64,000 nt of DNA from positions 744,001 to 808,000 of the forward strand of contig JAWWNJ010000016.1 of the NCBI GenBank assembly GCA_037176885.1, given 5' to 3'. Positions 1 through 11,600 of the stretch are shown piece after piece. The stretch's first letter is position 1. Every line of letters begins with the position of its first letter. The position numbers and the translations under genes are program-made. Origin of the DNA: Favolaschia claudopus (taxonomy: Eukaryota > Basidiomycota > Agaricomycetes > Agaricales > Mycenaceae). The notes beneath the pieces were generated by a model. The model saw only the letters and a list, made by a program, of their open reading frames with translations, searched no databases and was not told the DNA's origin.

Positions 1-365
1 TCCATGTGCAGCACGTTTGCCTTCCCCGACTGCACAGGCGCCTCTTTGAGAAACTTCGAAAATTACGCAGAAGAACCAATACACTCCGGAAGCAAGTCAA
101 ATAATATGATTAATGGAACTACGCCGCAAAGTTCCCAATTATGATTGTTCAACATACTACATAATCGCGACGGTGATTGTTAAGAACACGGCGCTTCAAG
201 AGCTCAGGAATTATCTAGTGCCCGGGGCGGGGAGCGGGGCGGGGCCTTGGTCTGCTCCCCCCTGTTCCGCCGCCTGAAGTTGGGTTGCTCGAGTGGCCGC
301 GGCTCTTATCACTGGAAAAAAAGAGATGGGTGAGTGCTTGATGCCGTGAAAGCTAGTTGGATATC

Positions 366-620
366 TTACTCGGGAGCTTTGGGAGGCTGAGGCCAATCCG
401 AGTCGCTGCTTGAAGGGTCGGTGCTGGCCCCTTCGCCGACTCCGTCGGTGGGATCGGTCGCAGGACCGGAATTTTCCCCTTGAGAGTCTGTCTTCGGCTC
501 GGGCTCGGCCGCAGAGCCAGCTTCGACGTTAGCAGCGTCGTTCGAGGCTACATTGTTGGATGAAGCCTGAGCAGAGGATGTCTCTACGCCCCCCTCTAGA
601 GCCTTCGACTCTGGGGCCAC
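366..620 (-). CDS. Possible 3' exon of an acidic low-complexity protein
   Basis: An open minus-strand stretch encodes an Ala/Ser/Asp/Glu-rich tail ending in SDWPQPPKAPE and a stop. The frame stays open some way upstream of 620 but I find no in-frame ATG. It could therefore only be the last exon of a gene whose earlier exons I could not identify. Composition is that of a disordered acidic tail with no recognisable domain. It may equally be non-coding; confidence is low. Confidence 0.25.
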   Translation of the reverse strand: MAPESKALEGGVETSSAQASSNNVASNDAANVEAGSAAEPEPKTDSQGENSGPATDPTDGVGEGASTDPSSSDSDWPQPPKAPE

Positions 621-2168
621 TTTGTGGTCTGTCGCCGTGGTCGAATCAAGGAGGTCTCTATGGGTGCGTAATGAGGCAAAGCTCAGACGAGAGGGAAGTT
701 TAGAGCTCGCACATCTTACTACTATCGACAGGATGATTCTCGGTCATGGATGTGTTGGTGAGTTAGTTAGAGTCATACCGAAAATCTGGACGTGTTATAT
801 ACTGCTACGTCCAGAAGCTGTATAAACCACTGCGGACAGCCGGGGTCTTGCTTTGTCCGATTGTAGCTGGGATCTTCCAACCAGCAGATAGATGAACAGA
901 AGTTCAGCCACAGTCCACAGCTATCTTTCCTGAACTTTGTTGTTGTGTGTGTTCGAGAATCGAAACTTTGCTGGCGATTTGGCAATTAATGATCATCTGA
1001 GATCTCTTGACAGAGCGGGAGCAAAAAAAAACGTGCTCCAAGATCATGTAGCGGAAGTAATTGCTGAAACAATCGAATTTAAATTACAGTAAGGCGAGTC
1101 AATGCAGATTACATGGTGCTAATTTGTGGTGGTAATAAATACAGTGTCTATGTGGGAAAGATCGTATGAAAACCCGACGGTTCCTCATTTACCGGGGCTT
1201 CGGAGGAGGAGGTTTGCCACCGCCGGAGGTGGGGCCCGTGGTCTTTCCGCGACTTTTATCGCTGGGAGCAAAAGGACGTCAGTTGTATCGCGGGAAGGCT
1301 TCTAGGGCTACTGACCCAGGCGGGGTAGGCGGCCCGTTCCGCACCCATTGTTCGTCCTCCGAAATCTTTGTGCTTTTAGAATCCGATGTGGGAGGTGTAT
1401 CAATGACACTAGGCTCCGTTTTTTTCTCGGGGACGACGGTTTCACTGTTTTTGAGAGCGTCAATCTCGACGATCTTCTGTTCTGCGTTTCTGTTGAGACC
1501 TGATCAGCGCCAACGATCGAAGCGCGATACAAAAAAATTCGTACGCTTCAGAGGACATGTCAATGGATAGTAAGTCGTGGTTTATGCTGTCGAGGGTGCA
1601 GACGGCACAATATATATGGGTTTCTGCGCGAAAAGCTGTTCATACCGCCGATCAACTTGGAGAGCAGCAGAGTTGCCAATAAGAAGTACCCGGATAGTCC
1701 TGATAGAGAAATCGGTTTCAGAGATGAGATGAACAAGGAGGCAAAGTAACGGCTTGTTAGGTGCTACCTGCGTTGACCGTCAAGAGCCAAAGCGATAAGG
1801 ATTCGGAAAGATGAGCCAATCGCGCGACCGAAAGCGCCCAAAAGAAACGCCGGTGCCGGAATTTGCCGGCCGACCACAAGTGTTGACGCCAACCCGAACC
1901 ACCGTCGCCGTAACGTGCACCAGAAATTTTGGGATGTTTCTAGAGGAGAACGGACACAGTTTCAAGAACGCACAGGCCAGTTCTTTTGCTCATGGATGCC
2001 TCAAGTCCAAGCGGTGACAGTCAATTTCGGTACTTCTCATTTTTTTGCACCGCAATGATTCATCGCCAACGGTCAGAATCACATAGATTCCCCTCATGAT
2101 TTTCTCGAAGCGTGAAGGGCGGTTACGGGCGCAACGCCACTGAAACAACCGCCTTCGGATGCCAGTTG
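621..2168. other. No supportable gene
   Basis: Several short open frames occur on both strands, but none has a recognisable domain, a coherent exon chain or a good start context. I see no repeat or RNA gene here. Confidence 0.5.
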
Positions 2169-2735
2169 TCAATGTTCACCAGCGGTCTTGATCTCGTTCC
2201 GTCGTAAATCGGCCCCGGTGTGTTTGCAGGTGCAGGTGGACTGCCAGTGCCCGTGCCGACTGCTCACACGACAAACCGATGGATCATTACTGCGCGGTTG
2301 CCACGCAGACCATGTTCCCCAGCGCAGCGAAGGCTGTGAGTAGAAAAAACCCGTATACTTTCCTGATGGCGCCAAGAATGATGACGGTTGGGGAACTTGG
2401 ACACTGAGCGCTGAGCGACAAACGCTAGTGCTCACTCGATTTCTTGTGCCCCTTTCATATCGTCGTTTCCGAGTTCTGGCAACATAGAATGCACTTTCCA
2501 CAGCATGAAAAGCTGTTGCATGCCGATTCAGGTCCGACGCGCACCGCAAATAGAATGCGATGCAATATACCCGTGAGCTCCGATTAGGACAATCCGAAAT
2601 GGTATTAAAGGTTTGAATATTCAAGAGGCACTGGTTACCGACTCCTCTGCACCTATAGGATTCTCCAGCACCAGCAGCTCCGATGTCCAAATTCGTGCTT
2701 TCAGATTCCGTCGCCGAGCCAAAATCTCTGGGCAT
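2169..2735 (-). CDS. Hypothetical protein, possibly a degenerate C2H2 zinc finger
   Basis: A single-exon minus-strand frame of about 188 residues begins at the first ATG (MPRDFG). The middle carries a Cys-rich stretch with CASDLNRHATAFH, which resembles the helix half of a C2H2 finger (LxRHxxxxH). The partner cysteines are poorly placed, and the following segment (RTRKRRYERGTRNR) is basic and lacks a second intact finger. This may be a decayed zinc-finger gene or a chance frame. No functional partner is suggested by the neighbours. Confidence 0.3.
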   Translation of the reverse strand: MPRDFGSATESESTNLDIGAAGAGESYRCRGVGNQCLLNIQTFNTISDCPNRSSRVYCIAFYLRCASDLNRHATAFHAVESAFYVARTRKRRYERGTRNRVSTSVCRSALSVQVPQPSSFLAPSGKYTGFFYSQPSLRWGTWSAWQPRSNDPSVCRVSSRHGHWQSTCTCKHTGADLRRNEIKTAGEH

Positions 2736-3095
2736 TTTGCGACCCACGACCTCAAATGATACAGGTCGTTACGAACGCAATGGGTTGTGAGTAGGACTGC
2801 AACATCAAATGTCTCAAGAATTACTCAAAATTTCTGTTTTTCTCATAGGGCCCAAGTAGACGATATGAAAATATCCTCAGGTTTATTTATTCGTTCCAGG
2901 ATGCCCGAGTTAGTTTTCCTTTGCCCGATCTCGAAACCGTTCTAACCCACCGCTAGACCTCCATACCTTCCTCCTCACTGGTCGGCACATATCCACCCAG
3001 AGGGCCAACTTTACTTTTACCGGGATGGCCCGCTTTCGGTCGTTACTGAGGCCTATCTTTACCGAGCCGAAATATTCGAACAAGTTGCCCACTGG

Positions 3096-3293
3096 TATGA
3101 CGTTCCGGATGTTGCATAAATCAAACCACAAAAAAACTTTTGGGGCACAAAAAAAAAACTTTTGAAAGTCCTTGGATAACCTTCATATTGCAGGATCATA
3201 AGGTAGGGGTATCTGGGAGGTGTCTCCTCACTGGAAAGTATCAGTTTCGCGGCGGAACATGTTCATCGGGGCGGGGGACCCGATTTGATCAAG
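3096..3293 (+). repeat. Left terminal inverted repeat of foldback element
   Basis: Pairs with 3903-4102 in inverted orientation. It includes an A-rich tract with two ACTTTTG units and ends near the block GGGGCGGGGGACCCGAT, which is shared with the right arm. Confidence 0.85.
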
Positions 3294-3902
3294 TCGGGAA
3301 TCACCGACGGCGCTTCGGAAGTGCGGATTTAACGGACCTGACCCCGACTCCCGTCCTTGCGGTCTCCTTGCTTGCGTTGAGTGTGAACTATTGTTCATGA
3401 ATCCTGCAGCTGCCTCCATTTTTTGCAACAACAGCACTATATACATGCTCAGCCACGTTCTCGCGGCTCACTTTGGCTTTTCTGTGAAAATTTTCTTGAT
3501 ATTTTCAGTGTTCATTTTGTCTGCGCGGGTGGGGGAGCTCTCACCGAGTACATCGTTCTCCCTTGCGTAACCTGCATTTGATGAAGTCCTCAGCACCTCT
3601 CAGAGCAAACTTGATGTTAACAGCACATTTTGTCTTGTCCACGATGGACAATTTTTGACGCGTTATGTCACAGACCTCGTGCCGTGACAACTGCCGTGAT
3701 GCCAATATTAATTATTTCGCATTCTTTCGAGACTTGAGTTGTGGAGACAGAATCCATGGAGCACAAAAGGTGTAAGCAAGAGCCAGTTAATATATACAGC
3801 AATGCAAAGGTGCACTCAAGGTTGAGCGTTGAACGTTGAGCGTGCGGAGGCGTGCGGGGAGTTGCAGACACAGATCCGTTAAACCCGAAATGCCACAATC
3901 GA

Positions 3903-4102
3903 TCAATGATCAGATCGGGTCCCCCGCCCCGATGAACATGTTGCGCTGCGAATTGGGTCAATTCCAGCAAGGAGGGACCTCACATAGACCCCCAGACTAT
4001 GTGGCTGCAGTCCTGAGCTTATCCGGAGACTTTCAAAATTTTTTTTTTTGCGCCTCAAAAGTTTTTTTGCGGTTTGATTTATGCAACATCCGGAACGTCA
4101 TA
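3903..4102 (-). repeat. Right terminal inverted repeat of foldback element
   Basis: Reverse-complement partner of 3096-3293. The outer 76 bp differ at only a few positions; the middle of the arm is more diverged. Confidence 0.85.
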
Positions 4103-5640
4103 CACTGGATCAAAAGAATCGAGGACCTCATCGCGGAAAAAAACTTTCCAGTTTCCGAACATCTGGAGCTCTTCATCAAATTAGAGGATGAAGATTGTGC
4201 TTATTATCTGATCGACCACGCTACTCGTGCGGAGTCCTGGCTAGAGGACATCGACACTTACGATCTTGGCCTCCCCGCTGTCACCTCGCTTTCTCAACTC
4301 AGTCTGTCCCATCTTCAATCCTCTTCCTATCGCGTTCTCAACTCGGCCCAGATATTCTCTGCGAAGAATTGTACTGGACCCATGTAGAATACTTTCCGAT
4401 GCATACTGCTCTGACGCAGAGCACTGTGGATTCCCTCATCTGCGTCTTTACGCACGCAATCTGCGGTACTTAATCAACGCGCATCTACCTTATCGGTTCC
4501 TCATTCGCCTCGACAGATCAAATGACTTCCCGTGTCTCGACTTTTCCATACTCTAAGCAGGAATGCGAGGCTTTCGTAAGTCTTCTCAAGGATTCTCGAG
4601 GTCCGTTTACGCCTCCTCGAGAATTTTGTTCCTGAGCTGAAAATTTGCCTTTCAGAACGGTTTATGGATGGAAACATAATCTGTACAGTTGGTGAGACAT
4701 AGTCATTCCTTCCATTCCGGACCTTTCTGAGTTTGCTCCGCTTAGCTCGCTTATGGGGCCTAGTTTGTGAGGGATACACTCAGCGGCAAACGGATCATTA
4801 TCTAACAGCTTCATTTACAGGTCGAAACAGACTTGTAACCCACTATGGACAAGAGCATTCCCGTCTGTCTCGCGATCAGGCGGTGCTTTTCGATCCGGAA
4901 ACCAAACACCAATGGGTCTCCACTATTGCGTCGCGGATATCCTTCAATACGTCTAACCGGTACCTGACGCAATTGGAGGATGTTTTTGTGGACCATTTGG
5001 TCTATGTGAAGCAGTGGGAAAGCATGGTGACTGGGTGTCTCCAAGATTGGCGCGTAGCATCGCATGGAGTGAGATAGTCTCGCGGCCCTTGATTTTCACC
5101 GTTTCTGATCCTAACCGGGTAGGCATTTTTGGCTTTGATGCTGCACCTTTTCCTTTTCGCCTTGACGCCATCTCTGTCTTTGGCAGTTGCTTCGGCATCG
5201 CTCTTCGTCGTTAGCTTGCTGGCATCGACACTCCTGATACACCGGTTTACGCCGCTACAAAAGTTCGACGCTGTTCAGGGTGTAGGAGTTGATTTTTTTG
5301 TTGCCACGGCCCGTAGATTAACCCATCTCTCCAGATGCAATACCTAGAGGCTATTCAGTCACCTACATTCAAGTTCCAATTTGTGGCGCTGATGTTCGCG
5401 CTCCCGCATGCCTTGAACCTTTGGGGAAGCCTTGCATTGTCTGCGAACTGCATTTTCATGCTGGCCACGTCCCTAGGAGCGGGATTTGCTGTCGGAATAT
5501 TCGCTGTGGCCTTACTCGGTTTTTTGATGTTCCAGTGGACAACCTCTCCGAATTTCAATGCGTCCCTCGATAGGATTCACGGCAAATTACGTGCCAAATT
5601 CACGAAGAACCAGGACGCTCACGACACCTCCATGGTTTAA

Positions 5641-6075
5641 CGGTCCATTACGGTCGCACGCGAACAGATTCCTTGACGGGAAGGCCCGACATGCGACTGC
5701 TGCCATTGGCAGAGCGAGGAATATATCTGTGGTGTGAGCGCGATTTACGGTTGGGCGCGCAGCCCCTCTGTAAAAGTCTTTTCACCCTGGATATCTTCCG
5801 ACCTCATCCCAACGTTCGGGAGTCGGCCCAACCGCTTTGTAGCGCTACCATTTTCTGTGCAATCCCCTGGGACTCTGTTCGCGTGCGCCGCAATATATCG
5901 TTATTGTGTAAATAATGTAACAATGCAATGTACATTGAGATAGCAAGTTGACGACTTGAGGAATCTGTAGGACTGAGTGTGATCTCAGTGAGCCGAAAAA
6001 AAAGCTATCTCGGATACTACTCCCACACTATTTGATCCGGCTTCGACCTTGGGTTGACTCTTCTCTTCCAAGTTT
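5641..6075. other. Intergenic, no gene seen
   Basis: Separates the WW-gene stop from the nuclease start on the same strand. Short plus-strand frames lack family motifs. It should contain the 3' UTR of the first gene and the promoter of the second. Confidence 0.5.
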
Positions 6076-8511
6076 ATGGGCATTTTGGGACTGACTCCTT
6101 TTCTTCAGAAAGCATTGCAAGTTTTCGTTTGATATTAAAAGCCTTTTCTCATTATTACTCTCGGCTCGCAGTCCAGAAGTTGTGAAACAATTTCCTGACC
6201 GACTAAGAGGATTTGCCGGTAAGAAAGTCGTGATGTGAGGATGCCCACCAACTGTTATATGCAGCCTCTTATCTACGAAAACGGACAGCGATGGAACCCT
6301 CATAACACAACGCCTTCATTTCGCCCAGGTGCCACACCACTACCGACATGTGCTTGGCTGGTATAATGTTGTAAAGGAGCTGCAGGACGCCGGCGTATCT
6401 GCCATTTGCGTTTTCGATGGAAAGGAGCGAAGTGCTGCGAAGGCGCGGGAGGTCCGCTTCAGATTCATGGTTATACGGTATATACTAACGACCACCAGGC
6501 GGAACGTCGACGCGAGGCGAAGGAACTTGCCCTGGCGCGTGGAGCTATTGAGCTGGATCGCGTCAAACGACTGCAGCGCCTCATGGATGTTGTGGGCTGT
6601 TTTCGAGAGCTCGATACAAGCCAAAAAGAACGCGTTTCCGAGTTGTTGTGGCAAATATCTTCAGAAACACGACTGCCGCCGTCTTTGATGAAGCTCGCGC
6701 CCGGAGGAGAAGCAGCGAACGCCTCGAAAGTGCTGGATACAGAAGAGCTGCCTTTATCTGGGGACACTGCAGACGCTTTAAAAGGTCTCGATGTAGAAGA
6801 AATCTCTATACCTGACTCAATTCAACCTCAAGAGGTGTCGGTGGAACCTGACTCGGTACATGTATTCCCGCTATCCGCTATTCCTTCCTCAACGCAGGAA
6901 GAGCTCCCTTCGGCTTCGATTGAATCCTTAGAGCATGATACTCAAGTTTCTATAGACGCACCTTCCCAACGAAAAAAATCGTCGAGGAAAGTAAAGCCTG
7001 TTCAAGGAGCCTCGAAAATCCCAGTGGCCCCCTCGTCCAATGATCTACCTGTACAACCAACATCCTCTCCTTCACCTTTACGCACCGCTCCGCCCCCTGC
7101 AAGCCAGAGCTCAGAACTGCCCGCGGAAATAGTAGAGGAGCGCGAAACACCCGTACCTCAGCCTTCATCGCCTTTACCAGTATCTGCGCCGGAGTCAACG
7201 CATACGCCTGCTCCATCCTCCACGCCTGCTCCTACTCCCCCGCGGAGGCTATCGGTTGCATCTGCTCCTGCCCCCACGCCTGCTCCTGCTTCCCCCCTCC
7301 TCCCTTCCTCTCTGCCTGCTCTCTCTATGCCTTCAGCTGATGAGAATTCCGAACTTGTAGCACCAATTCCTCCCCGAGCACCTTCGCCTTCATCTCGAGC
7401 TGCTGATGACGAACCCATACCGCCAACTCCCTCAGTGTCCACTACGCTATCACCTCTGGAAAAGCCATTTCCGGTTCTTCCAGAGCCATCTGCTGCTGAG
7501 GTTTCAGTTGCTTCCAAAGTGGACGTGTCAGCTGCTCTGACCACCCTCTACTTAAATTTTCGGGAGAGCGTCCATAAATTAGCGTCCCTCGCTCCCATTA
7601 TTGCGAACACGCCGCAAAACACGGAAGCCGATCAGCGCGAGGCTCGAGTCGAATACTCGATGACAAAAGGCCAAGTACAGTTAACCGCGGACGAGGCCCA
7701 GCTCTGGCAGGATCTGGCAGTGTTCAGTTCAGACGAGCCTCCTGAAGTGGACAAGAAGCTGGCCGAGCTGTCGCTTCGGGCGAATGTGATGTCTCAGTCG
7801 TATGAACGGCGAAACAATCCGCCGACAAATCAGACGTATGATGAGTCGAAGGAGCTGTTGAGGTCTATGGGCGTACCGTGTATCGACACAACGGGCACGT
7901 ACGAAGCAGAGGCGTTGGCTTCGTCTATCGTGATCCAGGGGTTTGCGGACTACGTCGTCAGCGAAGACACTGTGCGGCATCTCATATGTGCAAAGGGTTC
8001 CTACGATTGACATGTTGTATGTTTGCAGGACGTAGTAGCGTACGACGCCCCACTCCTCCGCAACATAAGCAATCGAAGCAGCCCAATCATGATGTTGTCG
8101 GGCCTCGAGATTCGGACTGCCCTCGAACTGGACCGCTCGTCGTTCATTGACTTCGCGCTCTTGCTGGGGACAGACTTTTCGCAGCGTATCAAGAATGTTG
8201 GGCCAGTTCGGGCACTGAAATTCATTCGCCAGCATGGATCGATTGAACGCGTTATCGAGTCGGAGACGAAGTACCCGCCGCGTGTGGCCCCGCCAGCGTA
8301 TCTTGCGGAGGTGGAGCTGGCGAGACTCGTATTCCGGACGCTGCCTCCGATTCCGGATGAGAAGCAGCTGGAACAGGGCAAAGATGAGCAGGAGTTGTCT
8401 GTCATTTTGCAGCGTTTTGGGTTGGGGAGACTTTTGATGGGGAATGAAGACTTTGGATACGAGGATGCATTGCAGGGCAACTATTTCTCTGACGATCCCT
8501 CAGCGTACTAG
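6076..8511 (+). CDS. XPG/Rad2-family structure-specific nuclease (PIN-like)
   Basis: The start is MGILGLTPFLQKA, the typical XPG N-domain opening. Exon 1 (6076-6116) joins 6172 to give PEVVKQFPDRL. Next come VVIDGTLITQRLHF with the first catalytic Asp, CVFDGKERSAAKARE, and a charged arch-like helix (AERRREAKELALARG). The I-domain has YEAEALAS, SEDTDVVAYD (joined across an intron ending just before 8029) and FALLLGTDF, the usual acidic metal ligands, followed by a helix-hairpin-helix-like NVGPVRALKFIRQHG. Between the N and I regions lies roughly 300 residues rich in Pro, Ser and Ala. The family cuts DNA flaps, bubbles or junctions in repair and replication. The long spacer recalls XPG/Rad2 rather than FEN1, but the protein ends soon after the I region. 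Which paralog it is cannot be settled here. Confidence 0.85.
6117..6171 (+). other. GC-AG intron in the nuclease gene
   Basis: Frame requires exon 1 to end at 6116 with two bases of a codon, completed by the T at 6172 (Phe-Pro-Glu-Val-Val). The intron then begins GCAAGT, the strong consensus for the minor GC donor class, and ends CGCAG. The nearby GT at 6121 gives the wrong frame. Confidence 0.6.
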
Positions 8512-8531
8512 AGTAGCATCGAACAAAACAC

Positions 8532-8537
8532 AATAAA
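8532..8537 (+). terminator. Putative polyadenylation signal
   Basis: AATAAA lies 21 bases after the nuclease stop codon, in the short interval before the alpha-COP start. Position and sequence fit a 3' processing signal; this is not proven. Confidence 0.35.
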
Positions 8538-8679
8538 TTGTAAACATTGATTTCGGGAGGAAGAGTTGTGACACGGTGTGACAGACGGCGGACACGTCTT
8601 CGCGTTTAGCTGCGCATAATCCTTTTACTTTCGTCGTGGTTTAATTTTCTGTCGAGTCGCCCTCTGGCAGTTGCCCAGC

Positions 8680-11600
8680 ATGTCGGTTATGCTCACAAAG
8701 TTCGAATCAAAGAGCAATCGAGTGAAAGGTAGAAGCCACCAACCAACTTTTTTCATTAGCTCAAATCTCACGTTTAGGGCTCGCATTTCACCCTTCTCAA
8801 CCGTTACTTGCTGCTGCTCTCCACAATGGCAGTATTCAGCTGTGGAACTATCGCATGGGTGTGCTGGTTGACCGGTTCGAGGAGCACGAAGGTGAGGTCA
8901 ATGCCGAGAGCGTAGTGCGTGGCTGACGTTCTATAGGTCCTGTTCGAGCGGTCAACTTCCATCTGAGCCGCGCCCTGCTGGTATCAGGCGGCGACGACTA
9001 CAAAATCAAAGTCTGGGGTGAGTTTTATGGTCTTTGCGCGGCGCGCGCGTCGTGTAACAGCTTTACAGACATACGACCGCAAAACAGACGCTGTCTTTTT
9101 ACCCTTCACGGCCACCTGGATTATGTTCGCACCGTGCAGTTTCATCATGAGATGCCATGGATTGTGCGTTCGCTTGAAAATTGTGTGCTTAAACACGTCT
9201 AATATGACTTCGTAGATATCCACCTCCGACGACCAAACTATTCGCATATGGAACAGCACGTCGCGAAACTGTATAGCGATTCTCACTGGCCATTCTCACT
9301 ATGTCATGTCGGCTCTTTTCCACCCCAAGGACGATCTCGTAGTCTCCGCTTCCATGGACCAAACTGTGCGGGTTTGGGATATCTCTGGACTCCGGAAAGG
9401 CTCCCCCAACAGCGGTGGCCCGGGCAACTTCGAAACCTTCGATACTTTCTCCACAGTCAAATACGTCCTCGAAGGGCACGACCGCGGCGTCAACTACGCT
9501 ATGTTCCACCCAACTCTCCCTCTCATCATCTCGGCCGCCGACGACCGTACCATAAAAATATGGCGAATGAGCGAAACCAAAGCCTGGGAGGTCGATTCTT
9601 GCCGTGGCCACTTCAACAATGTTTCTACCGCGTTGTTCCACCCCAAGCACGAGTTGATCGTGTCTTGTGGTGAGGACAAGACGGTTCGCGTTTGGGATCT
9701 CGCGAAACGCACCGCCATCCAAACCTTCCGCCGCGAAAATGACCGCTTCTGGGTCCTCGCCTCTCACCCGAATCTCAATCTTTTTGCGGCTGGCCACGAC
9801 AGTGGTTTGATTGTGTTCAAACTTGAACGCGAACGTCCTGCGTTCTCAGTCCACCAGGATTCGCTCTATTACATCCGTGATAAATATGTGCGGTCCTATG
9901 ACTTCAACTCTGGTGCGGACTTGGGGCTCTTGTCAGTGCGGAAATTGGGCAGCGCATACATTCCTCCACGAACGTTGAGCTTCAACCCAGCGGAGAGAGC
10001 TGTTCTAGTAACCACATCTTCCGACAACGGGCTCTATGAGTTGACTGCGCTGCCTCAGCAAGCACAGGGCGAGCTCAAAGACTCCAGCATTGATGGCAAG
10101 AAGGGGGCTGGTCAGAGCGGAATTTTCGTTGCAAGGAATAGGTTTGCGGTTTTGCAGAAGGCTACGCAGGTAAGTCATCTTTTCGACGCAACTACTTTAA
10201 ACAATGCTCATCTGTCTGTAGATCATCGAGGTCAGAGATCTCGCGAACTCGGTTGTCAAAACTATTAAGCCTCCGGTTCAAACGAATGAGATCTTCTACG
10301 GCGGTACTGCCAGCCTCATTCTGAGCTCGACGTCTTCCGTTGTGTTGTACGACATCCAGCAGCAGAAAACCCTTGCTGAGGTAAATTCACCTCCTGTTAA
10401 ATACGTCGTGTGGAGCAACGATGGGTCATTGGTCGCTCTCATGAGCAAGCACAGTACGATCTTGGTGATCTTTCAGTCCTTCTATCATCTAACGCATCTT
10501 CCAGCGATTACCATTGCCAACAAGAACTTTACGCAACACAGCCTCATCCATGAGACCATCCGCATCAAGTCTGGGGCATGGGACGATTCCGGCGTTTTCA
10601 TCTATTCTACTCTCAACCACGTCAAATATTGCCTTTCTCAAGGGTGCTTTCCAGCCTGTTCTACCTATCTTGTTGTTTGAACTGACAGTGACGCAGCGAC
10701 CACGGCGTGATATGCACATTGGACAATCCCGTATATCTGACCCGCGTCAAAGGAAAGACAATCCATTGCCTGGATCGTTCCGCGCGCCCACGGACCATCA
10801 CATTCGACCCCACCGAGTATCGCTTCAAACTTGCACTGCTTAAGAATAACTATGAAGAGATGCTATACATCATCCGCACCTCGACGCTCCTTGGGCAAAG
10901 TATCATCGCCTACCTTCAGCAGAAAGGATTCCCCGAGGTTTGTAGCGTTGTATCGTCTTTGTTTCGTTCAGCTCATTCTTTCACGCAGATTGCTCTTCAC
11001 TTTGTTCAAGATACTAACACGCGCTTTGAGCTTGCACTCGAGTGTGGAAACCTTGACGTCGCAATGGAAACGGCGAAAACCATTGACCGGCCGGAATGCT
11101 GGGAGCGATTGGCCCAACAAGCACTCAAGCAGGGGAATCACAAGGTAAATCTGTGGTTCTACATTCTGTCGCTTGCATTCTGACAATGTGCTCCTAGATT
11201 GTGGAAAAGGCATATCAACAGACGAAGAATTTCGATAAATTGTCCTTTTTGTACCTCGCGACAGGGAGCACCGATAAGTTGTCTAAGATGCAGAAAATCG
11301 CCGATGCCAGGGGAGACCCGATGTCACGATTCCACAACGCCCTCTACGCCGGCGACATTCTTGGCCGGATATCTGTATTGCGTGACGTGGCTCTTTGTGC
11401 GTTCCCCCCTTCGAATTTCAGGCTCTCGTTGACTCACTCTTCGAAGATCCTTTGGCATATCTCACTGCCAAGACCAATGGTCTAGAGGAACTCGCGCAAG
11501 AGATTCTCGAATCGGCTGGTTTGACAGAGGCCGACGTAGACGACGTTCCCTCATTCGGACACTCAACCCTCAAGCCCCCACCAATCATCACCCCAACGAC

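Larger units (their letters stand above)
3096..4102. mobile_element. Foldback (long-TIR) non-autonomous DNA transposon, ~1.0 kb
   Basis: The element starts TATGACGTTCCGGATGTTGC and ends with its reverse complement. The outer 32 bp match perfectly, and imperfect inverted identity continues for about 200 bp and weakly beyond. The host sequence CACTGG occurs directly on both sides (3090-3095 and 4103-4108), giving a 6-bp target site duplication. If the terminal base is counted as G, the duplication is 4 bp. The ~600-bp interior holds no transposase-like frame, so mobility would need an enzyme supplied in trans. Removing the element and one CACTGG copy restores an open reading frame through the host WW-domain gene. 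The superfamily is not clear to me. Confidence 0.85.
2957..5640 (+). pseudogene. WW-domain multispan membrane protein gene, split by a transposon
   Basis: Upstream of the insertion, an exon starting after a CTAG acceptor reads a WW-like domain (HWSAHIHPEGQLYF, then TEAYLY) up to EQVAHW. After the element the frame resumes at WIKRIEDLIAEKN. Later exons give YWTHVEYFPMH, DQMTSRVSTFPYS, ARLWGLVCE, THYGQEHSRLSRDQ and TQLEDVFVDHLVYVKQW. Two or three hydrophobic helices follow (from AFLALMLHLFLFALTP; ALMFALPHALNLWG; GFAVGIFAVALLGFLMF) and the gene stops at 5640. This order matches a family common in Agaricomycetes with an N-terminal WW domain and C-terminal membrane segments; its function is unknown. 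The downstream exons join in frame without stops, for example an intron from 4312 to 4351, so the element is the only obvious break. The exon or exons before 2957 were not found. Confidence 0.75.

Noticed and set aside
1166..1570. 134-codon plus frame that could be a gene.
   Set aside because: No domain, no codon or splice pattern like neighbouring genes, and an overlapping antisense frame of similar quality.
2910..3131. Minus-strand frame of 73 codons sharing DLCNIRNVI with a plus frame at about 4080.
   Set aside because: The shared peptide is the translated terminal inverted repeat of the foldback element; the rest is antisense to the WW-domain exon.
3096..4102. The foldback element as a removable intron of the WW gene.
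   Set aside because: The only convenient donor (GTATGA at the left border) joined to the next AG after the right border gives a TGA stop.
7158..7544. 128-codon minus frame rich in Gly, Ala and Glu.
   Set aside because: It is the antisense of the Pro/Ser-rich spacer of the nuclease; composition follows directly from that.
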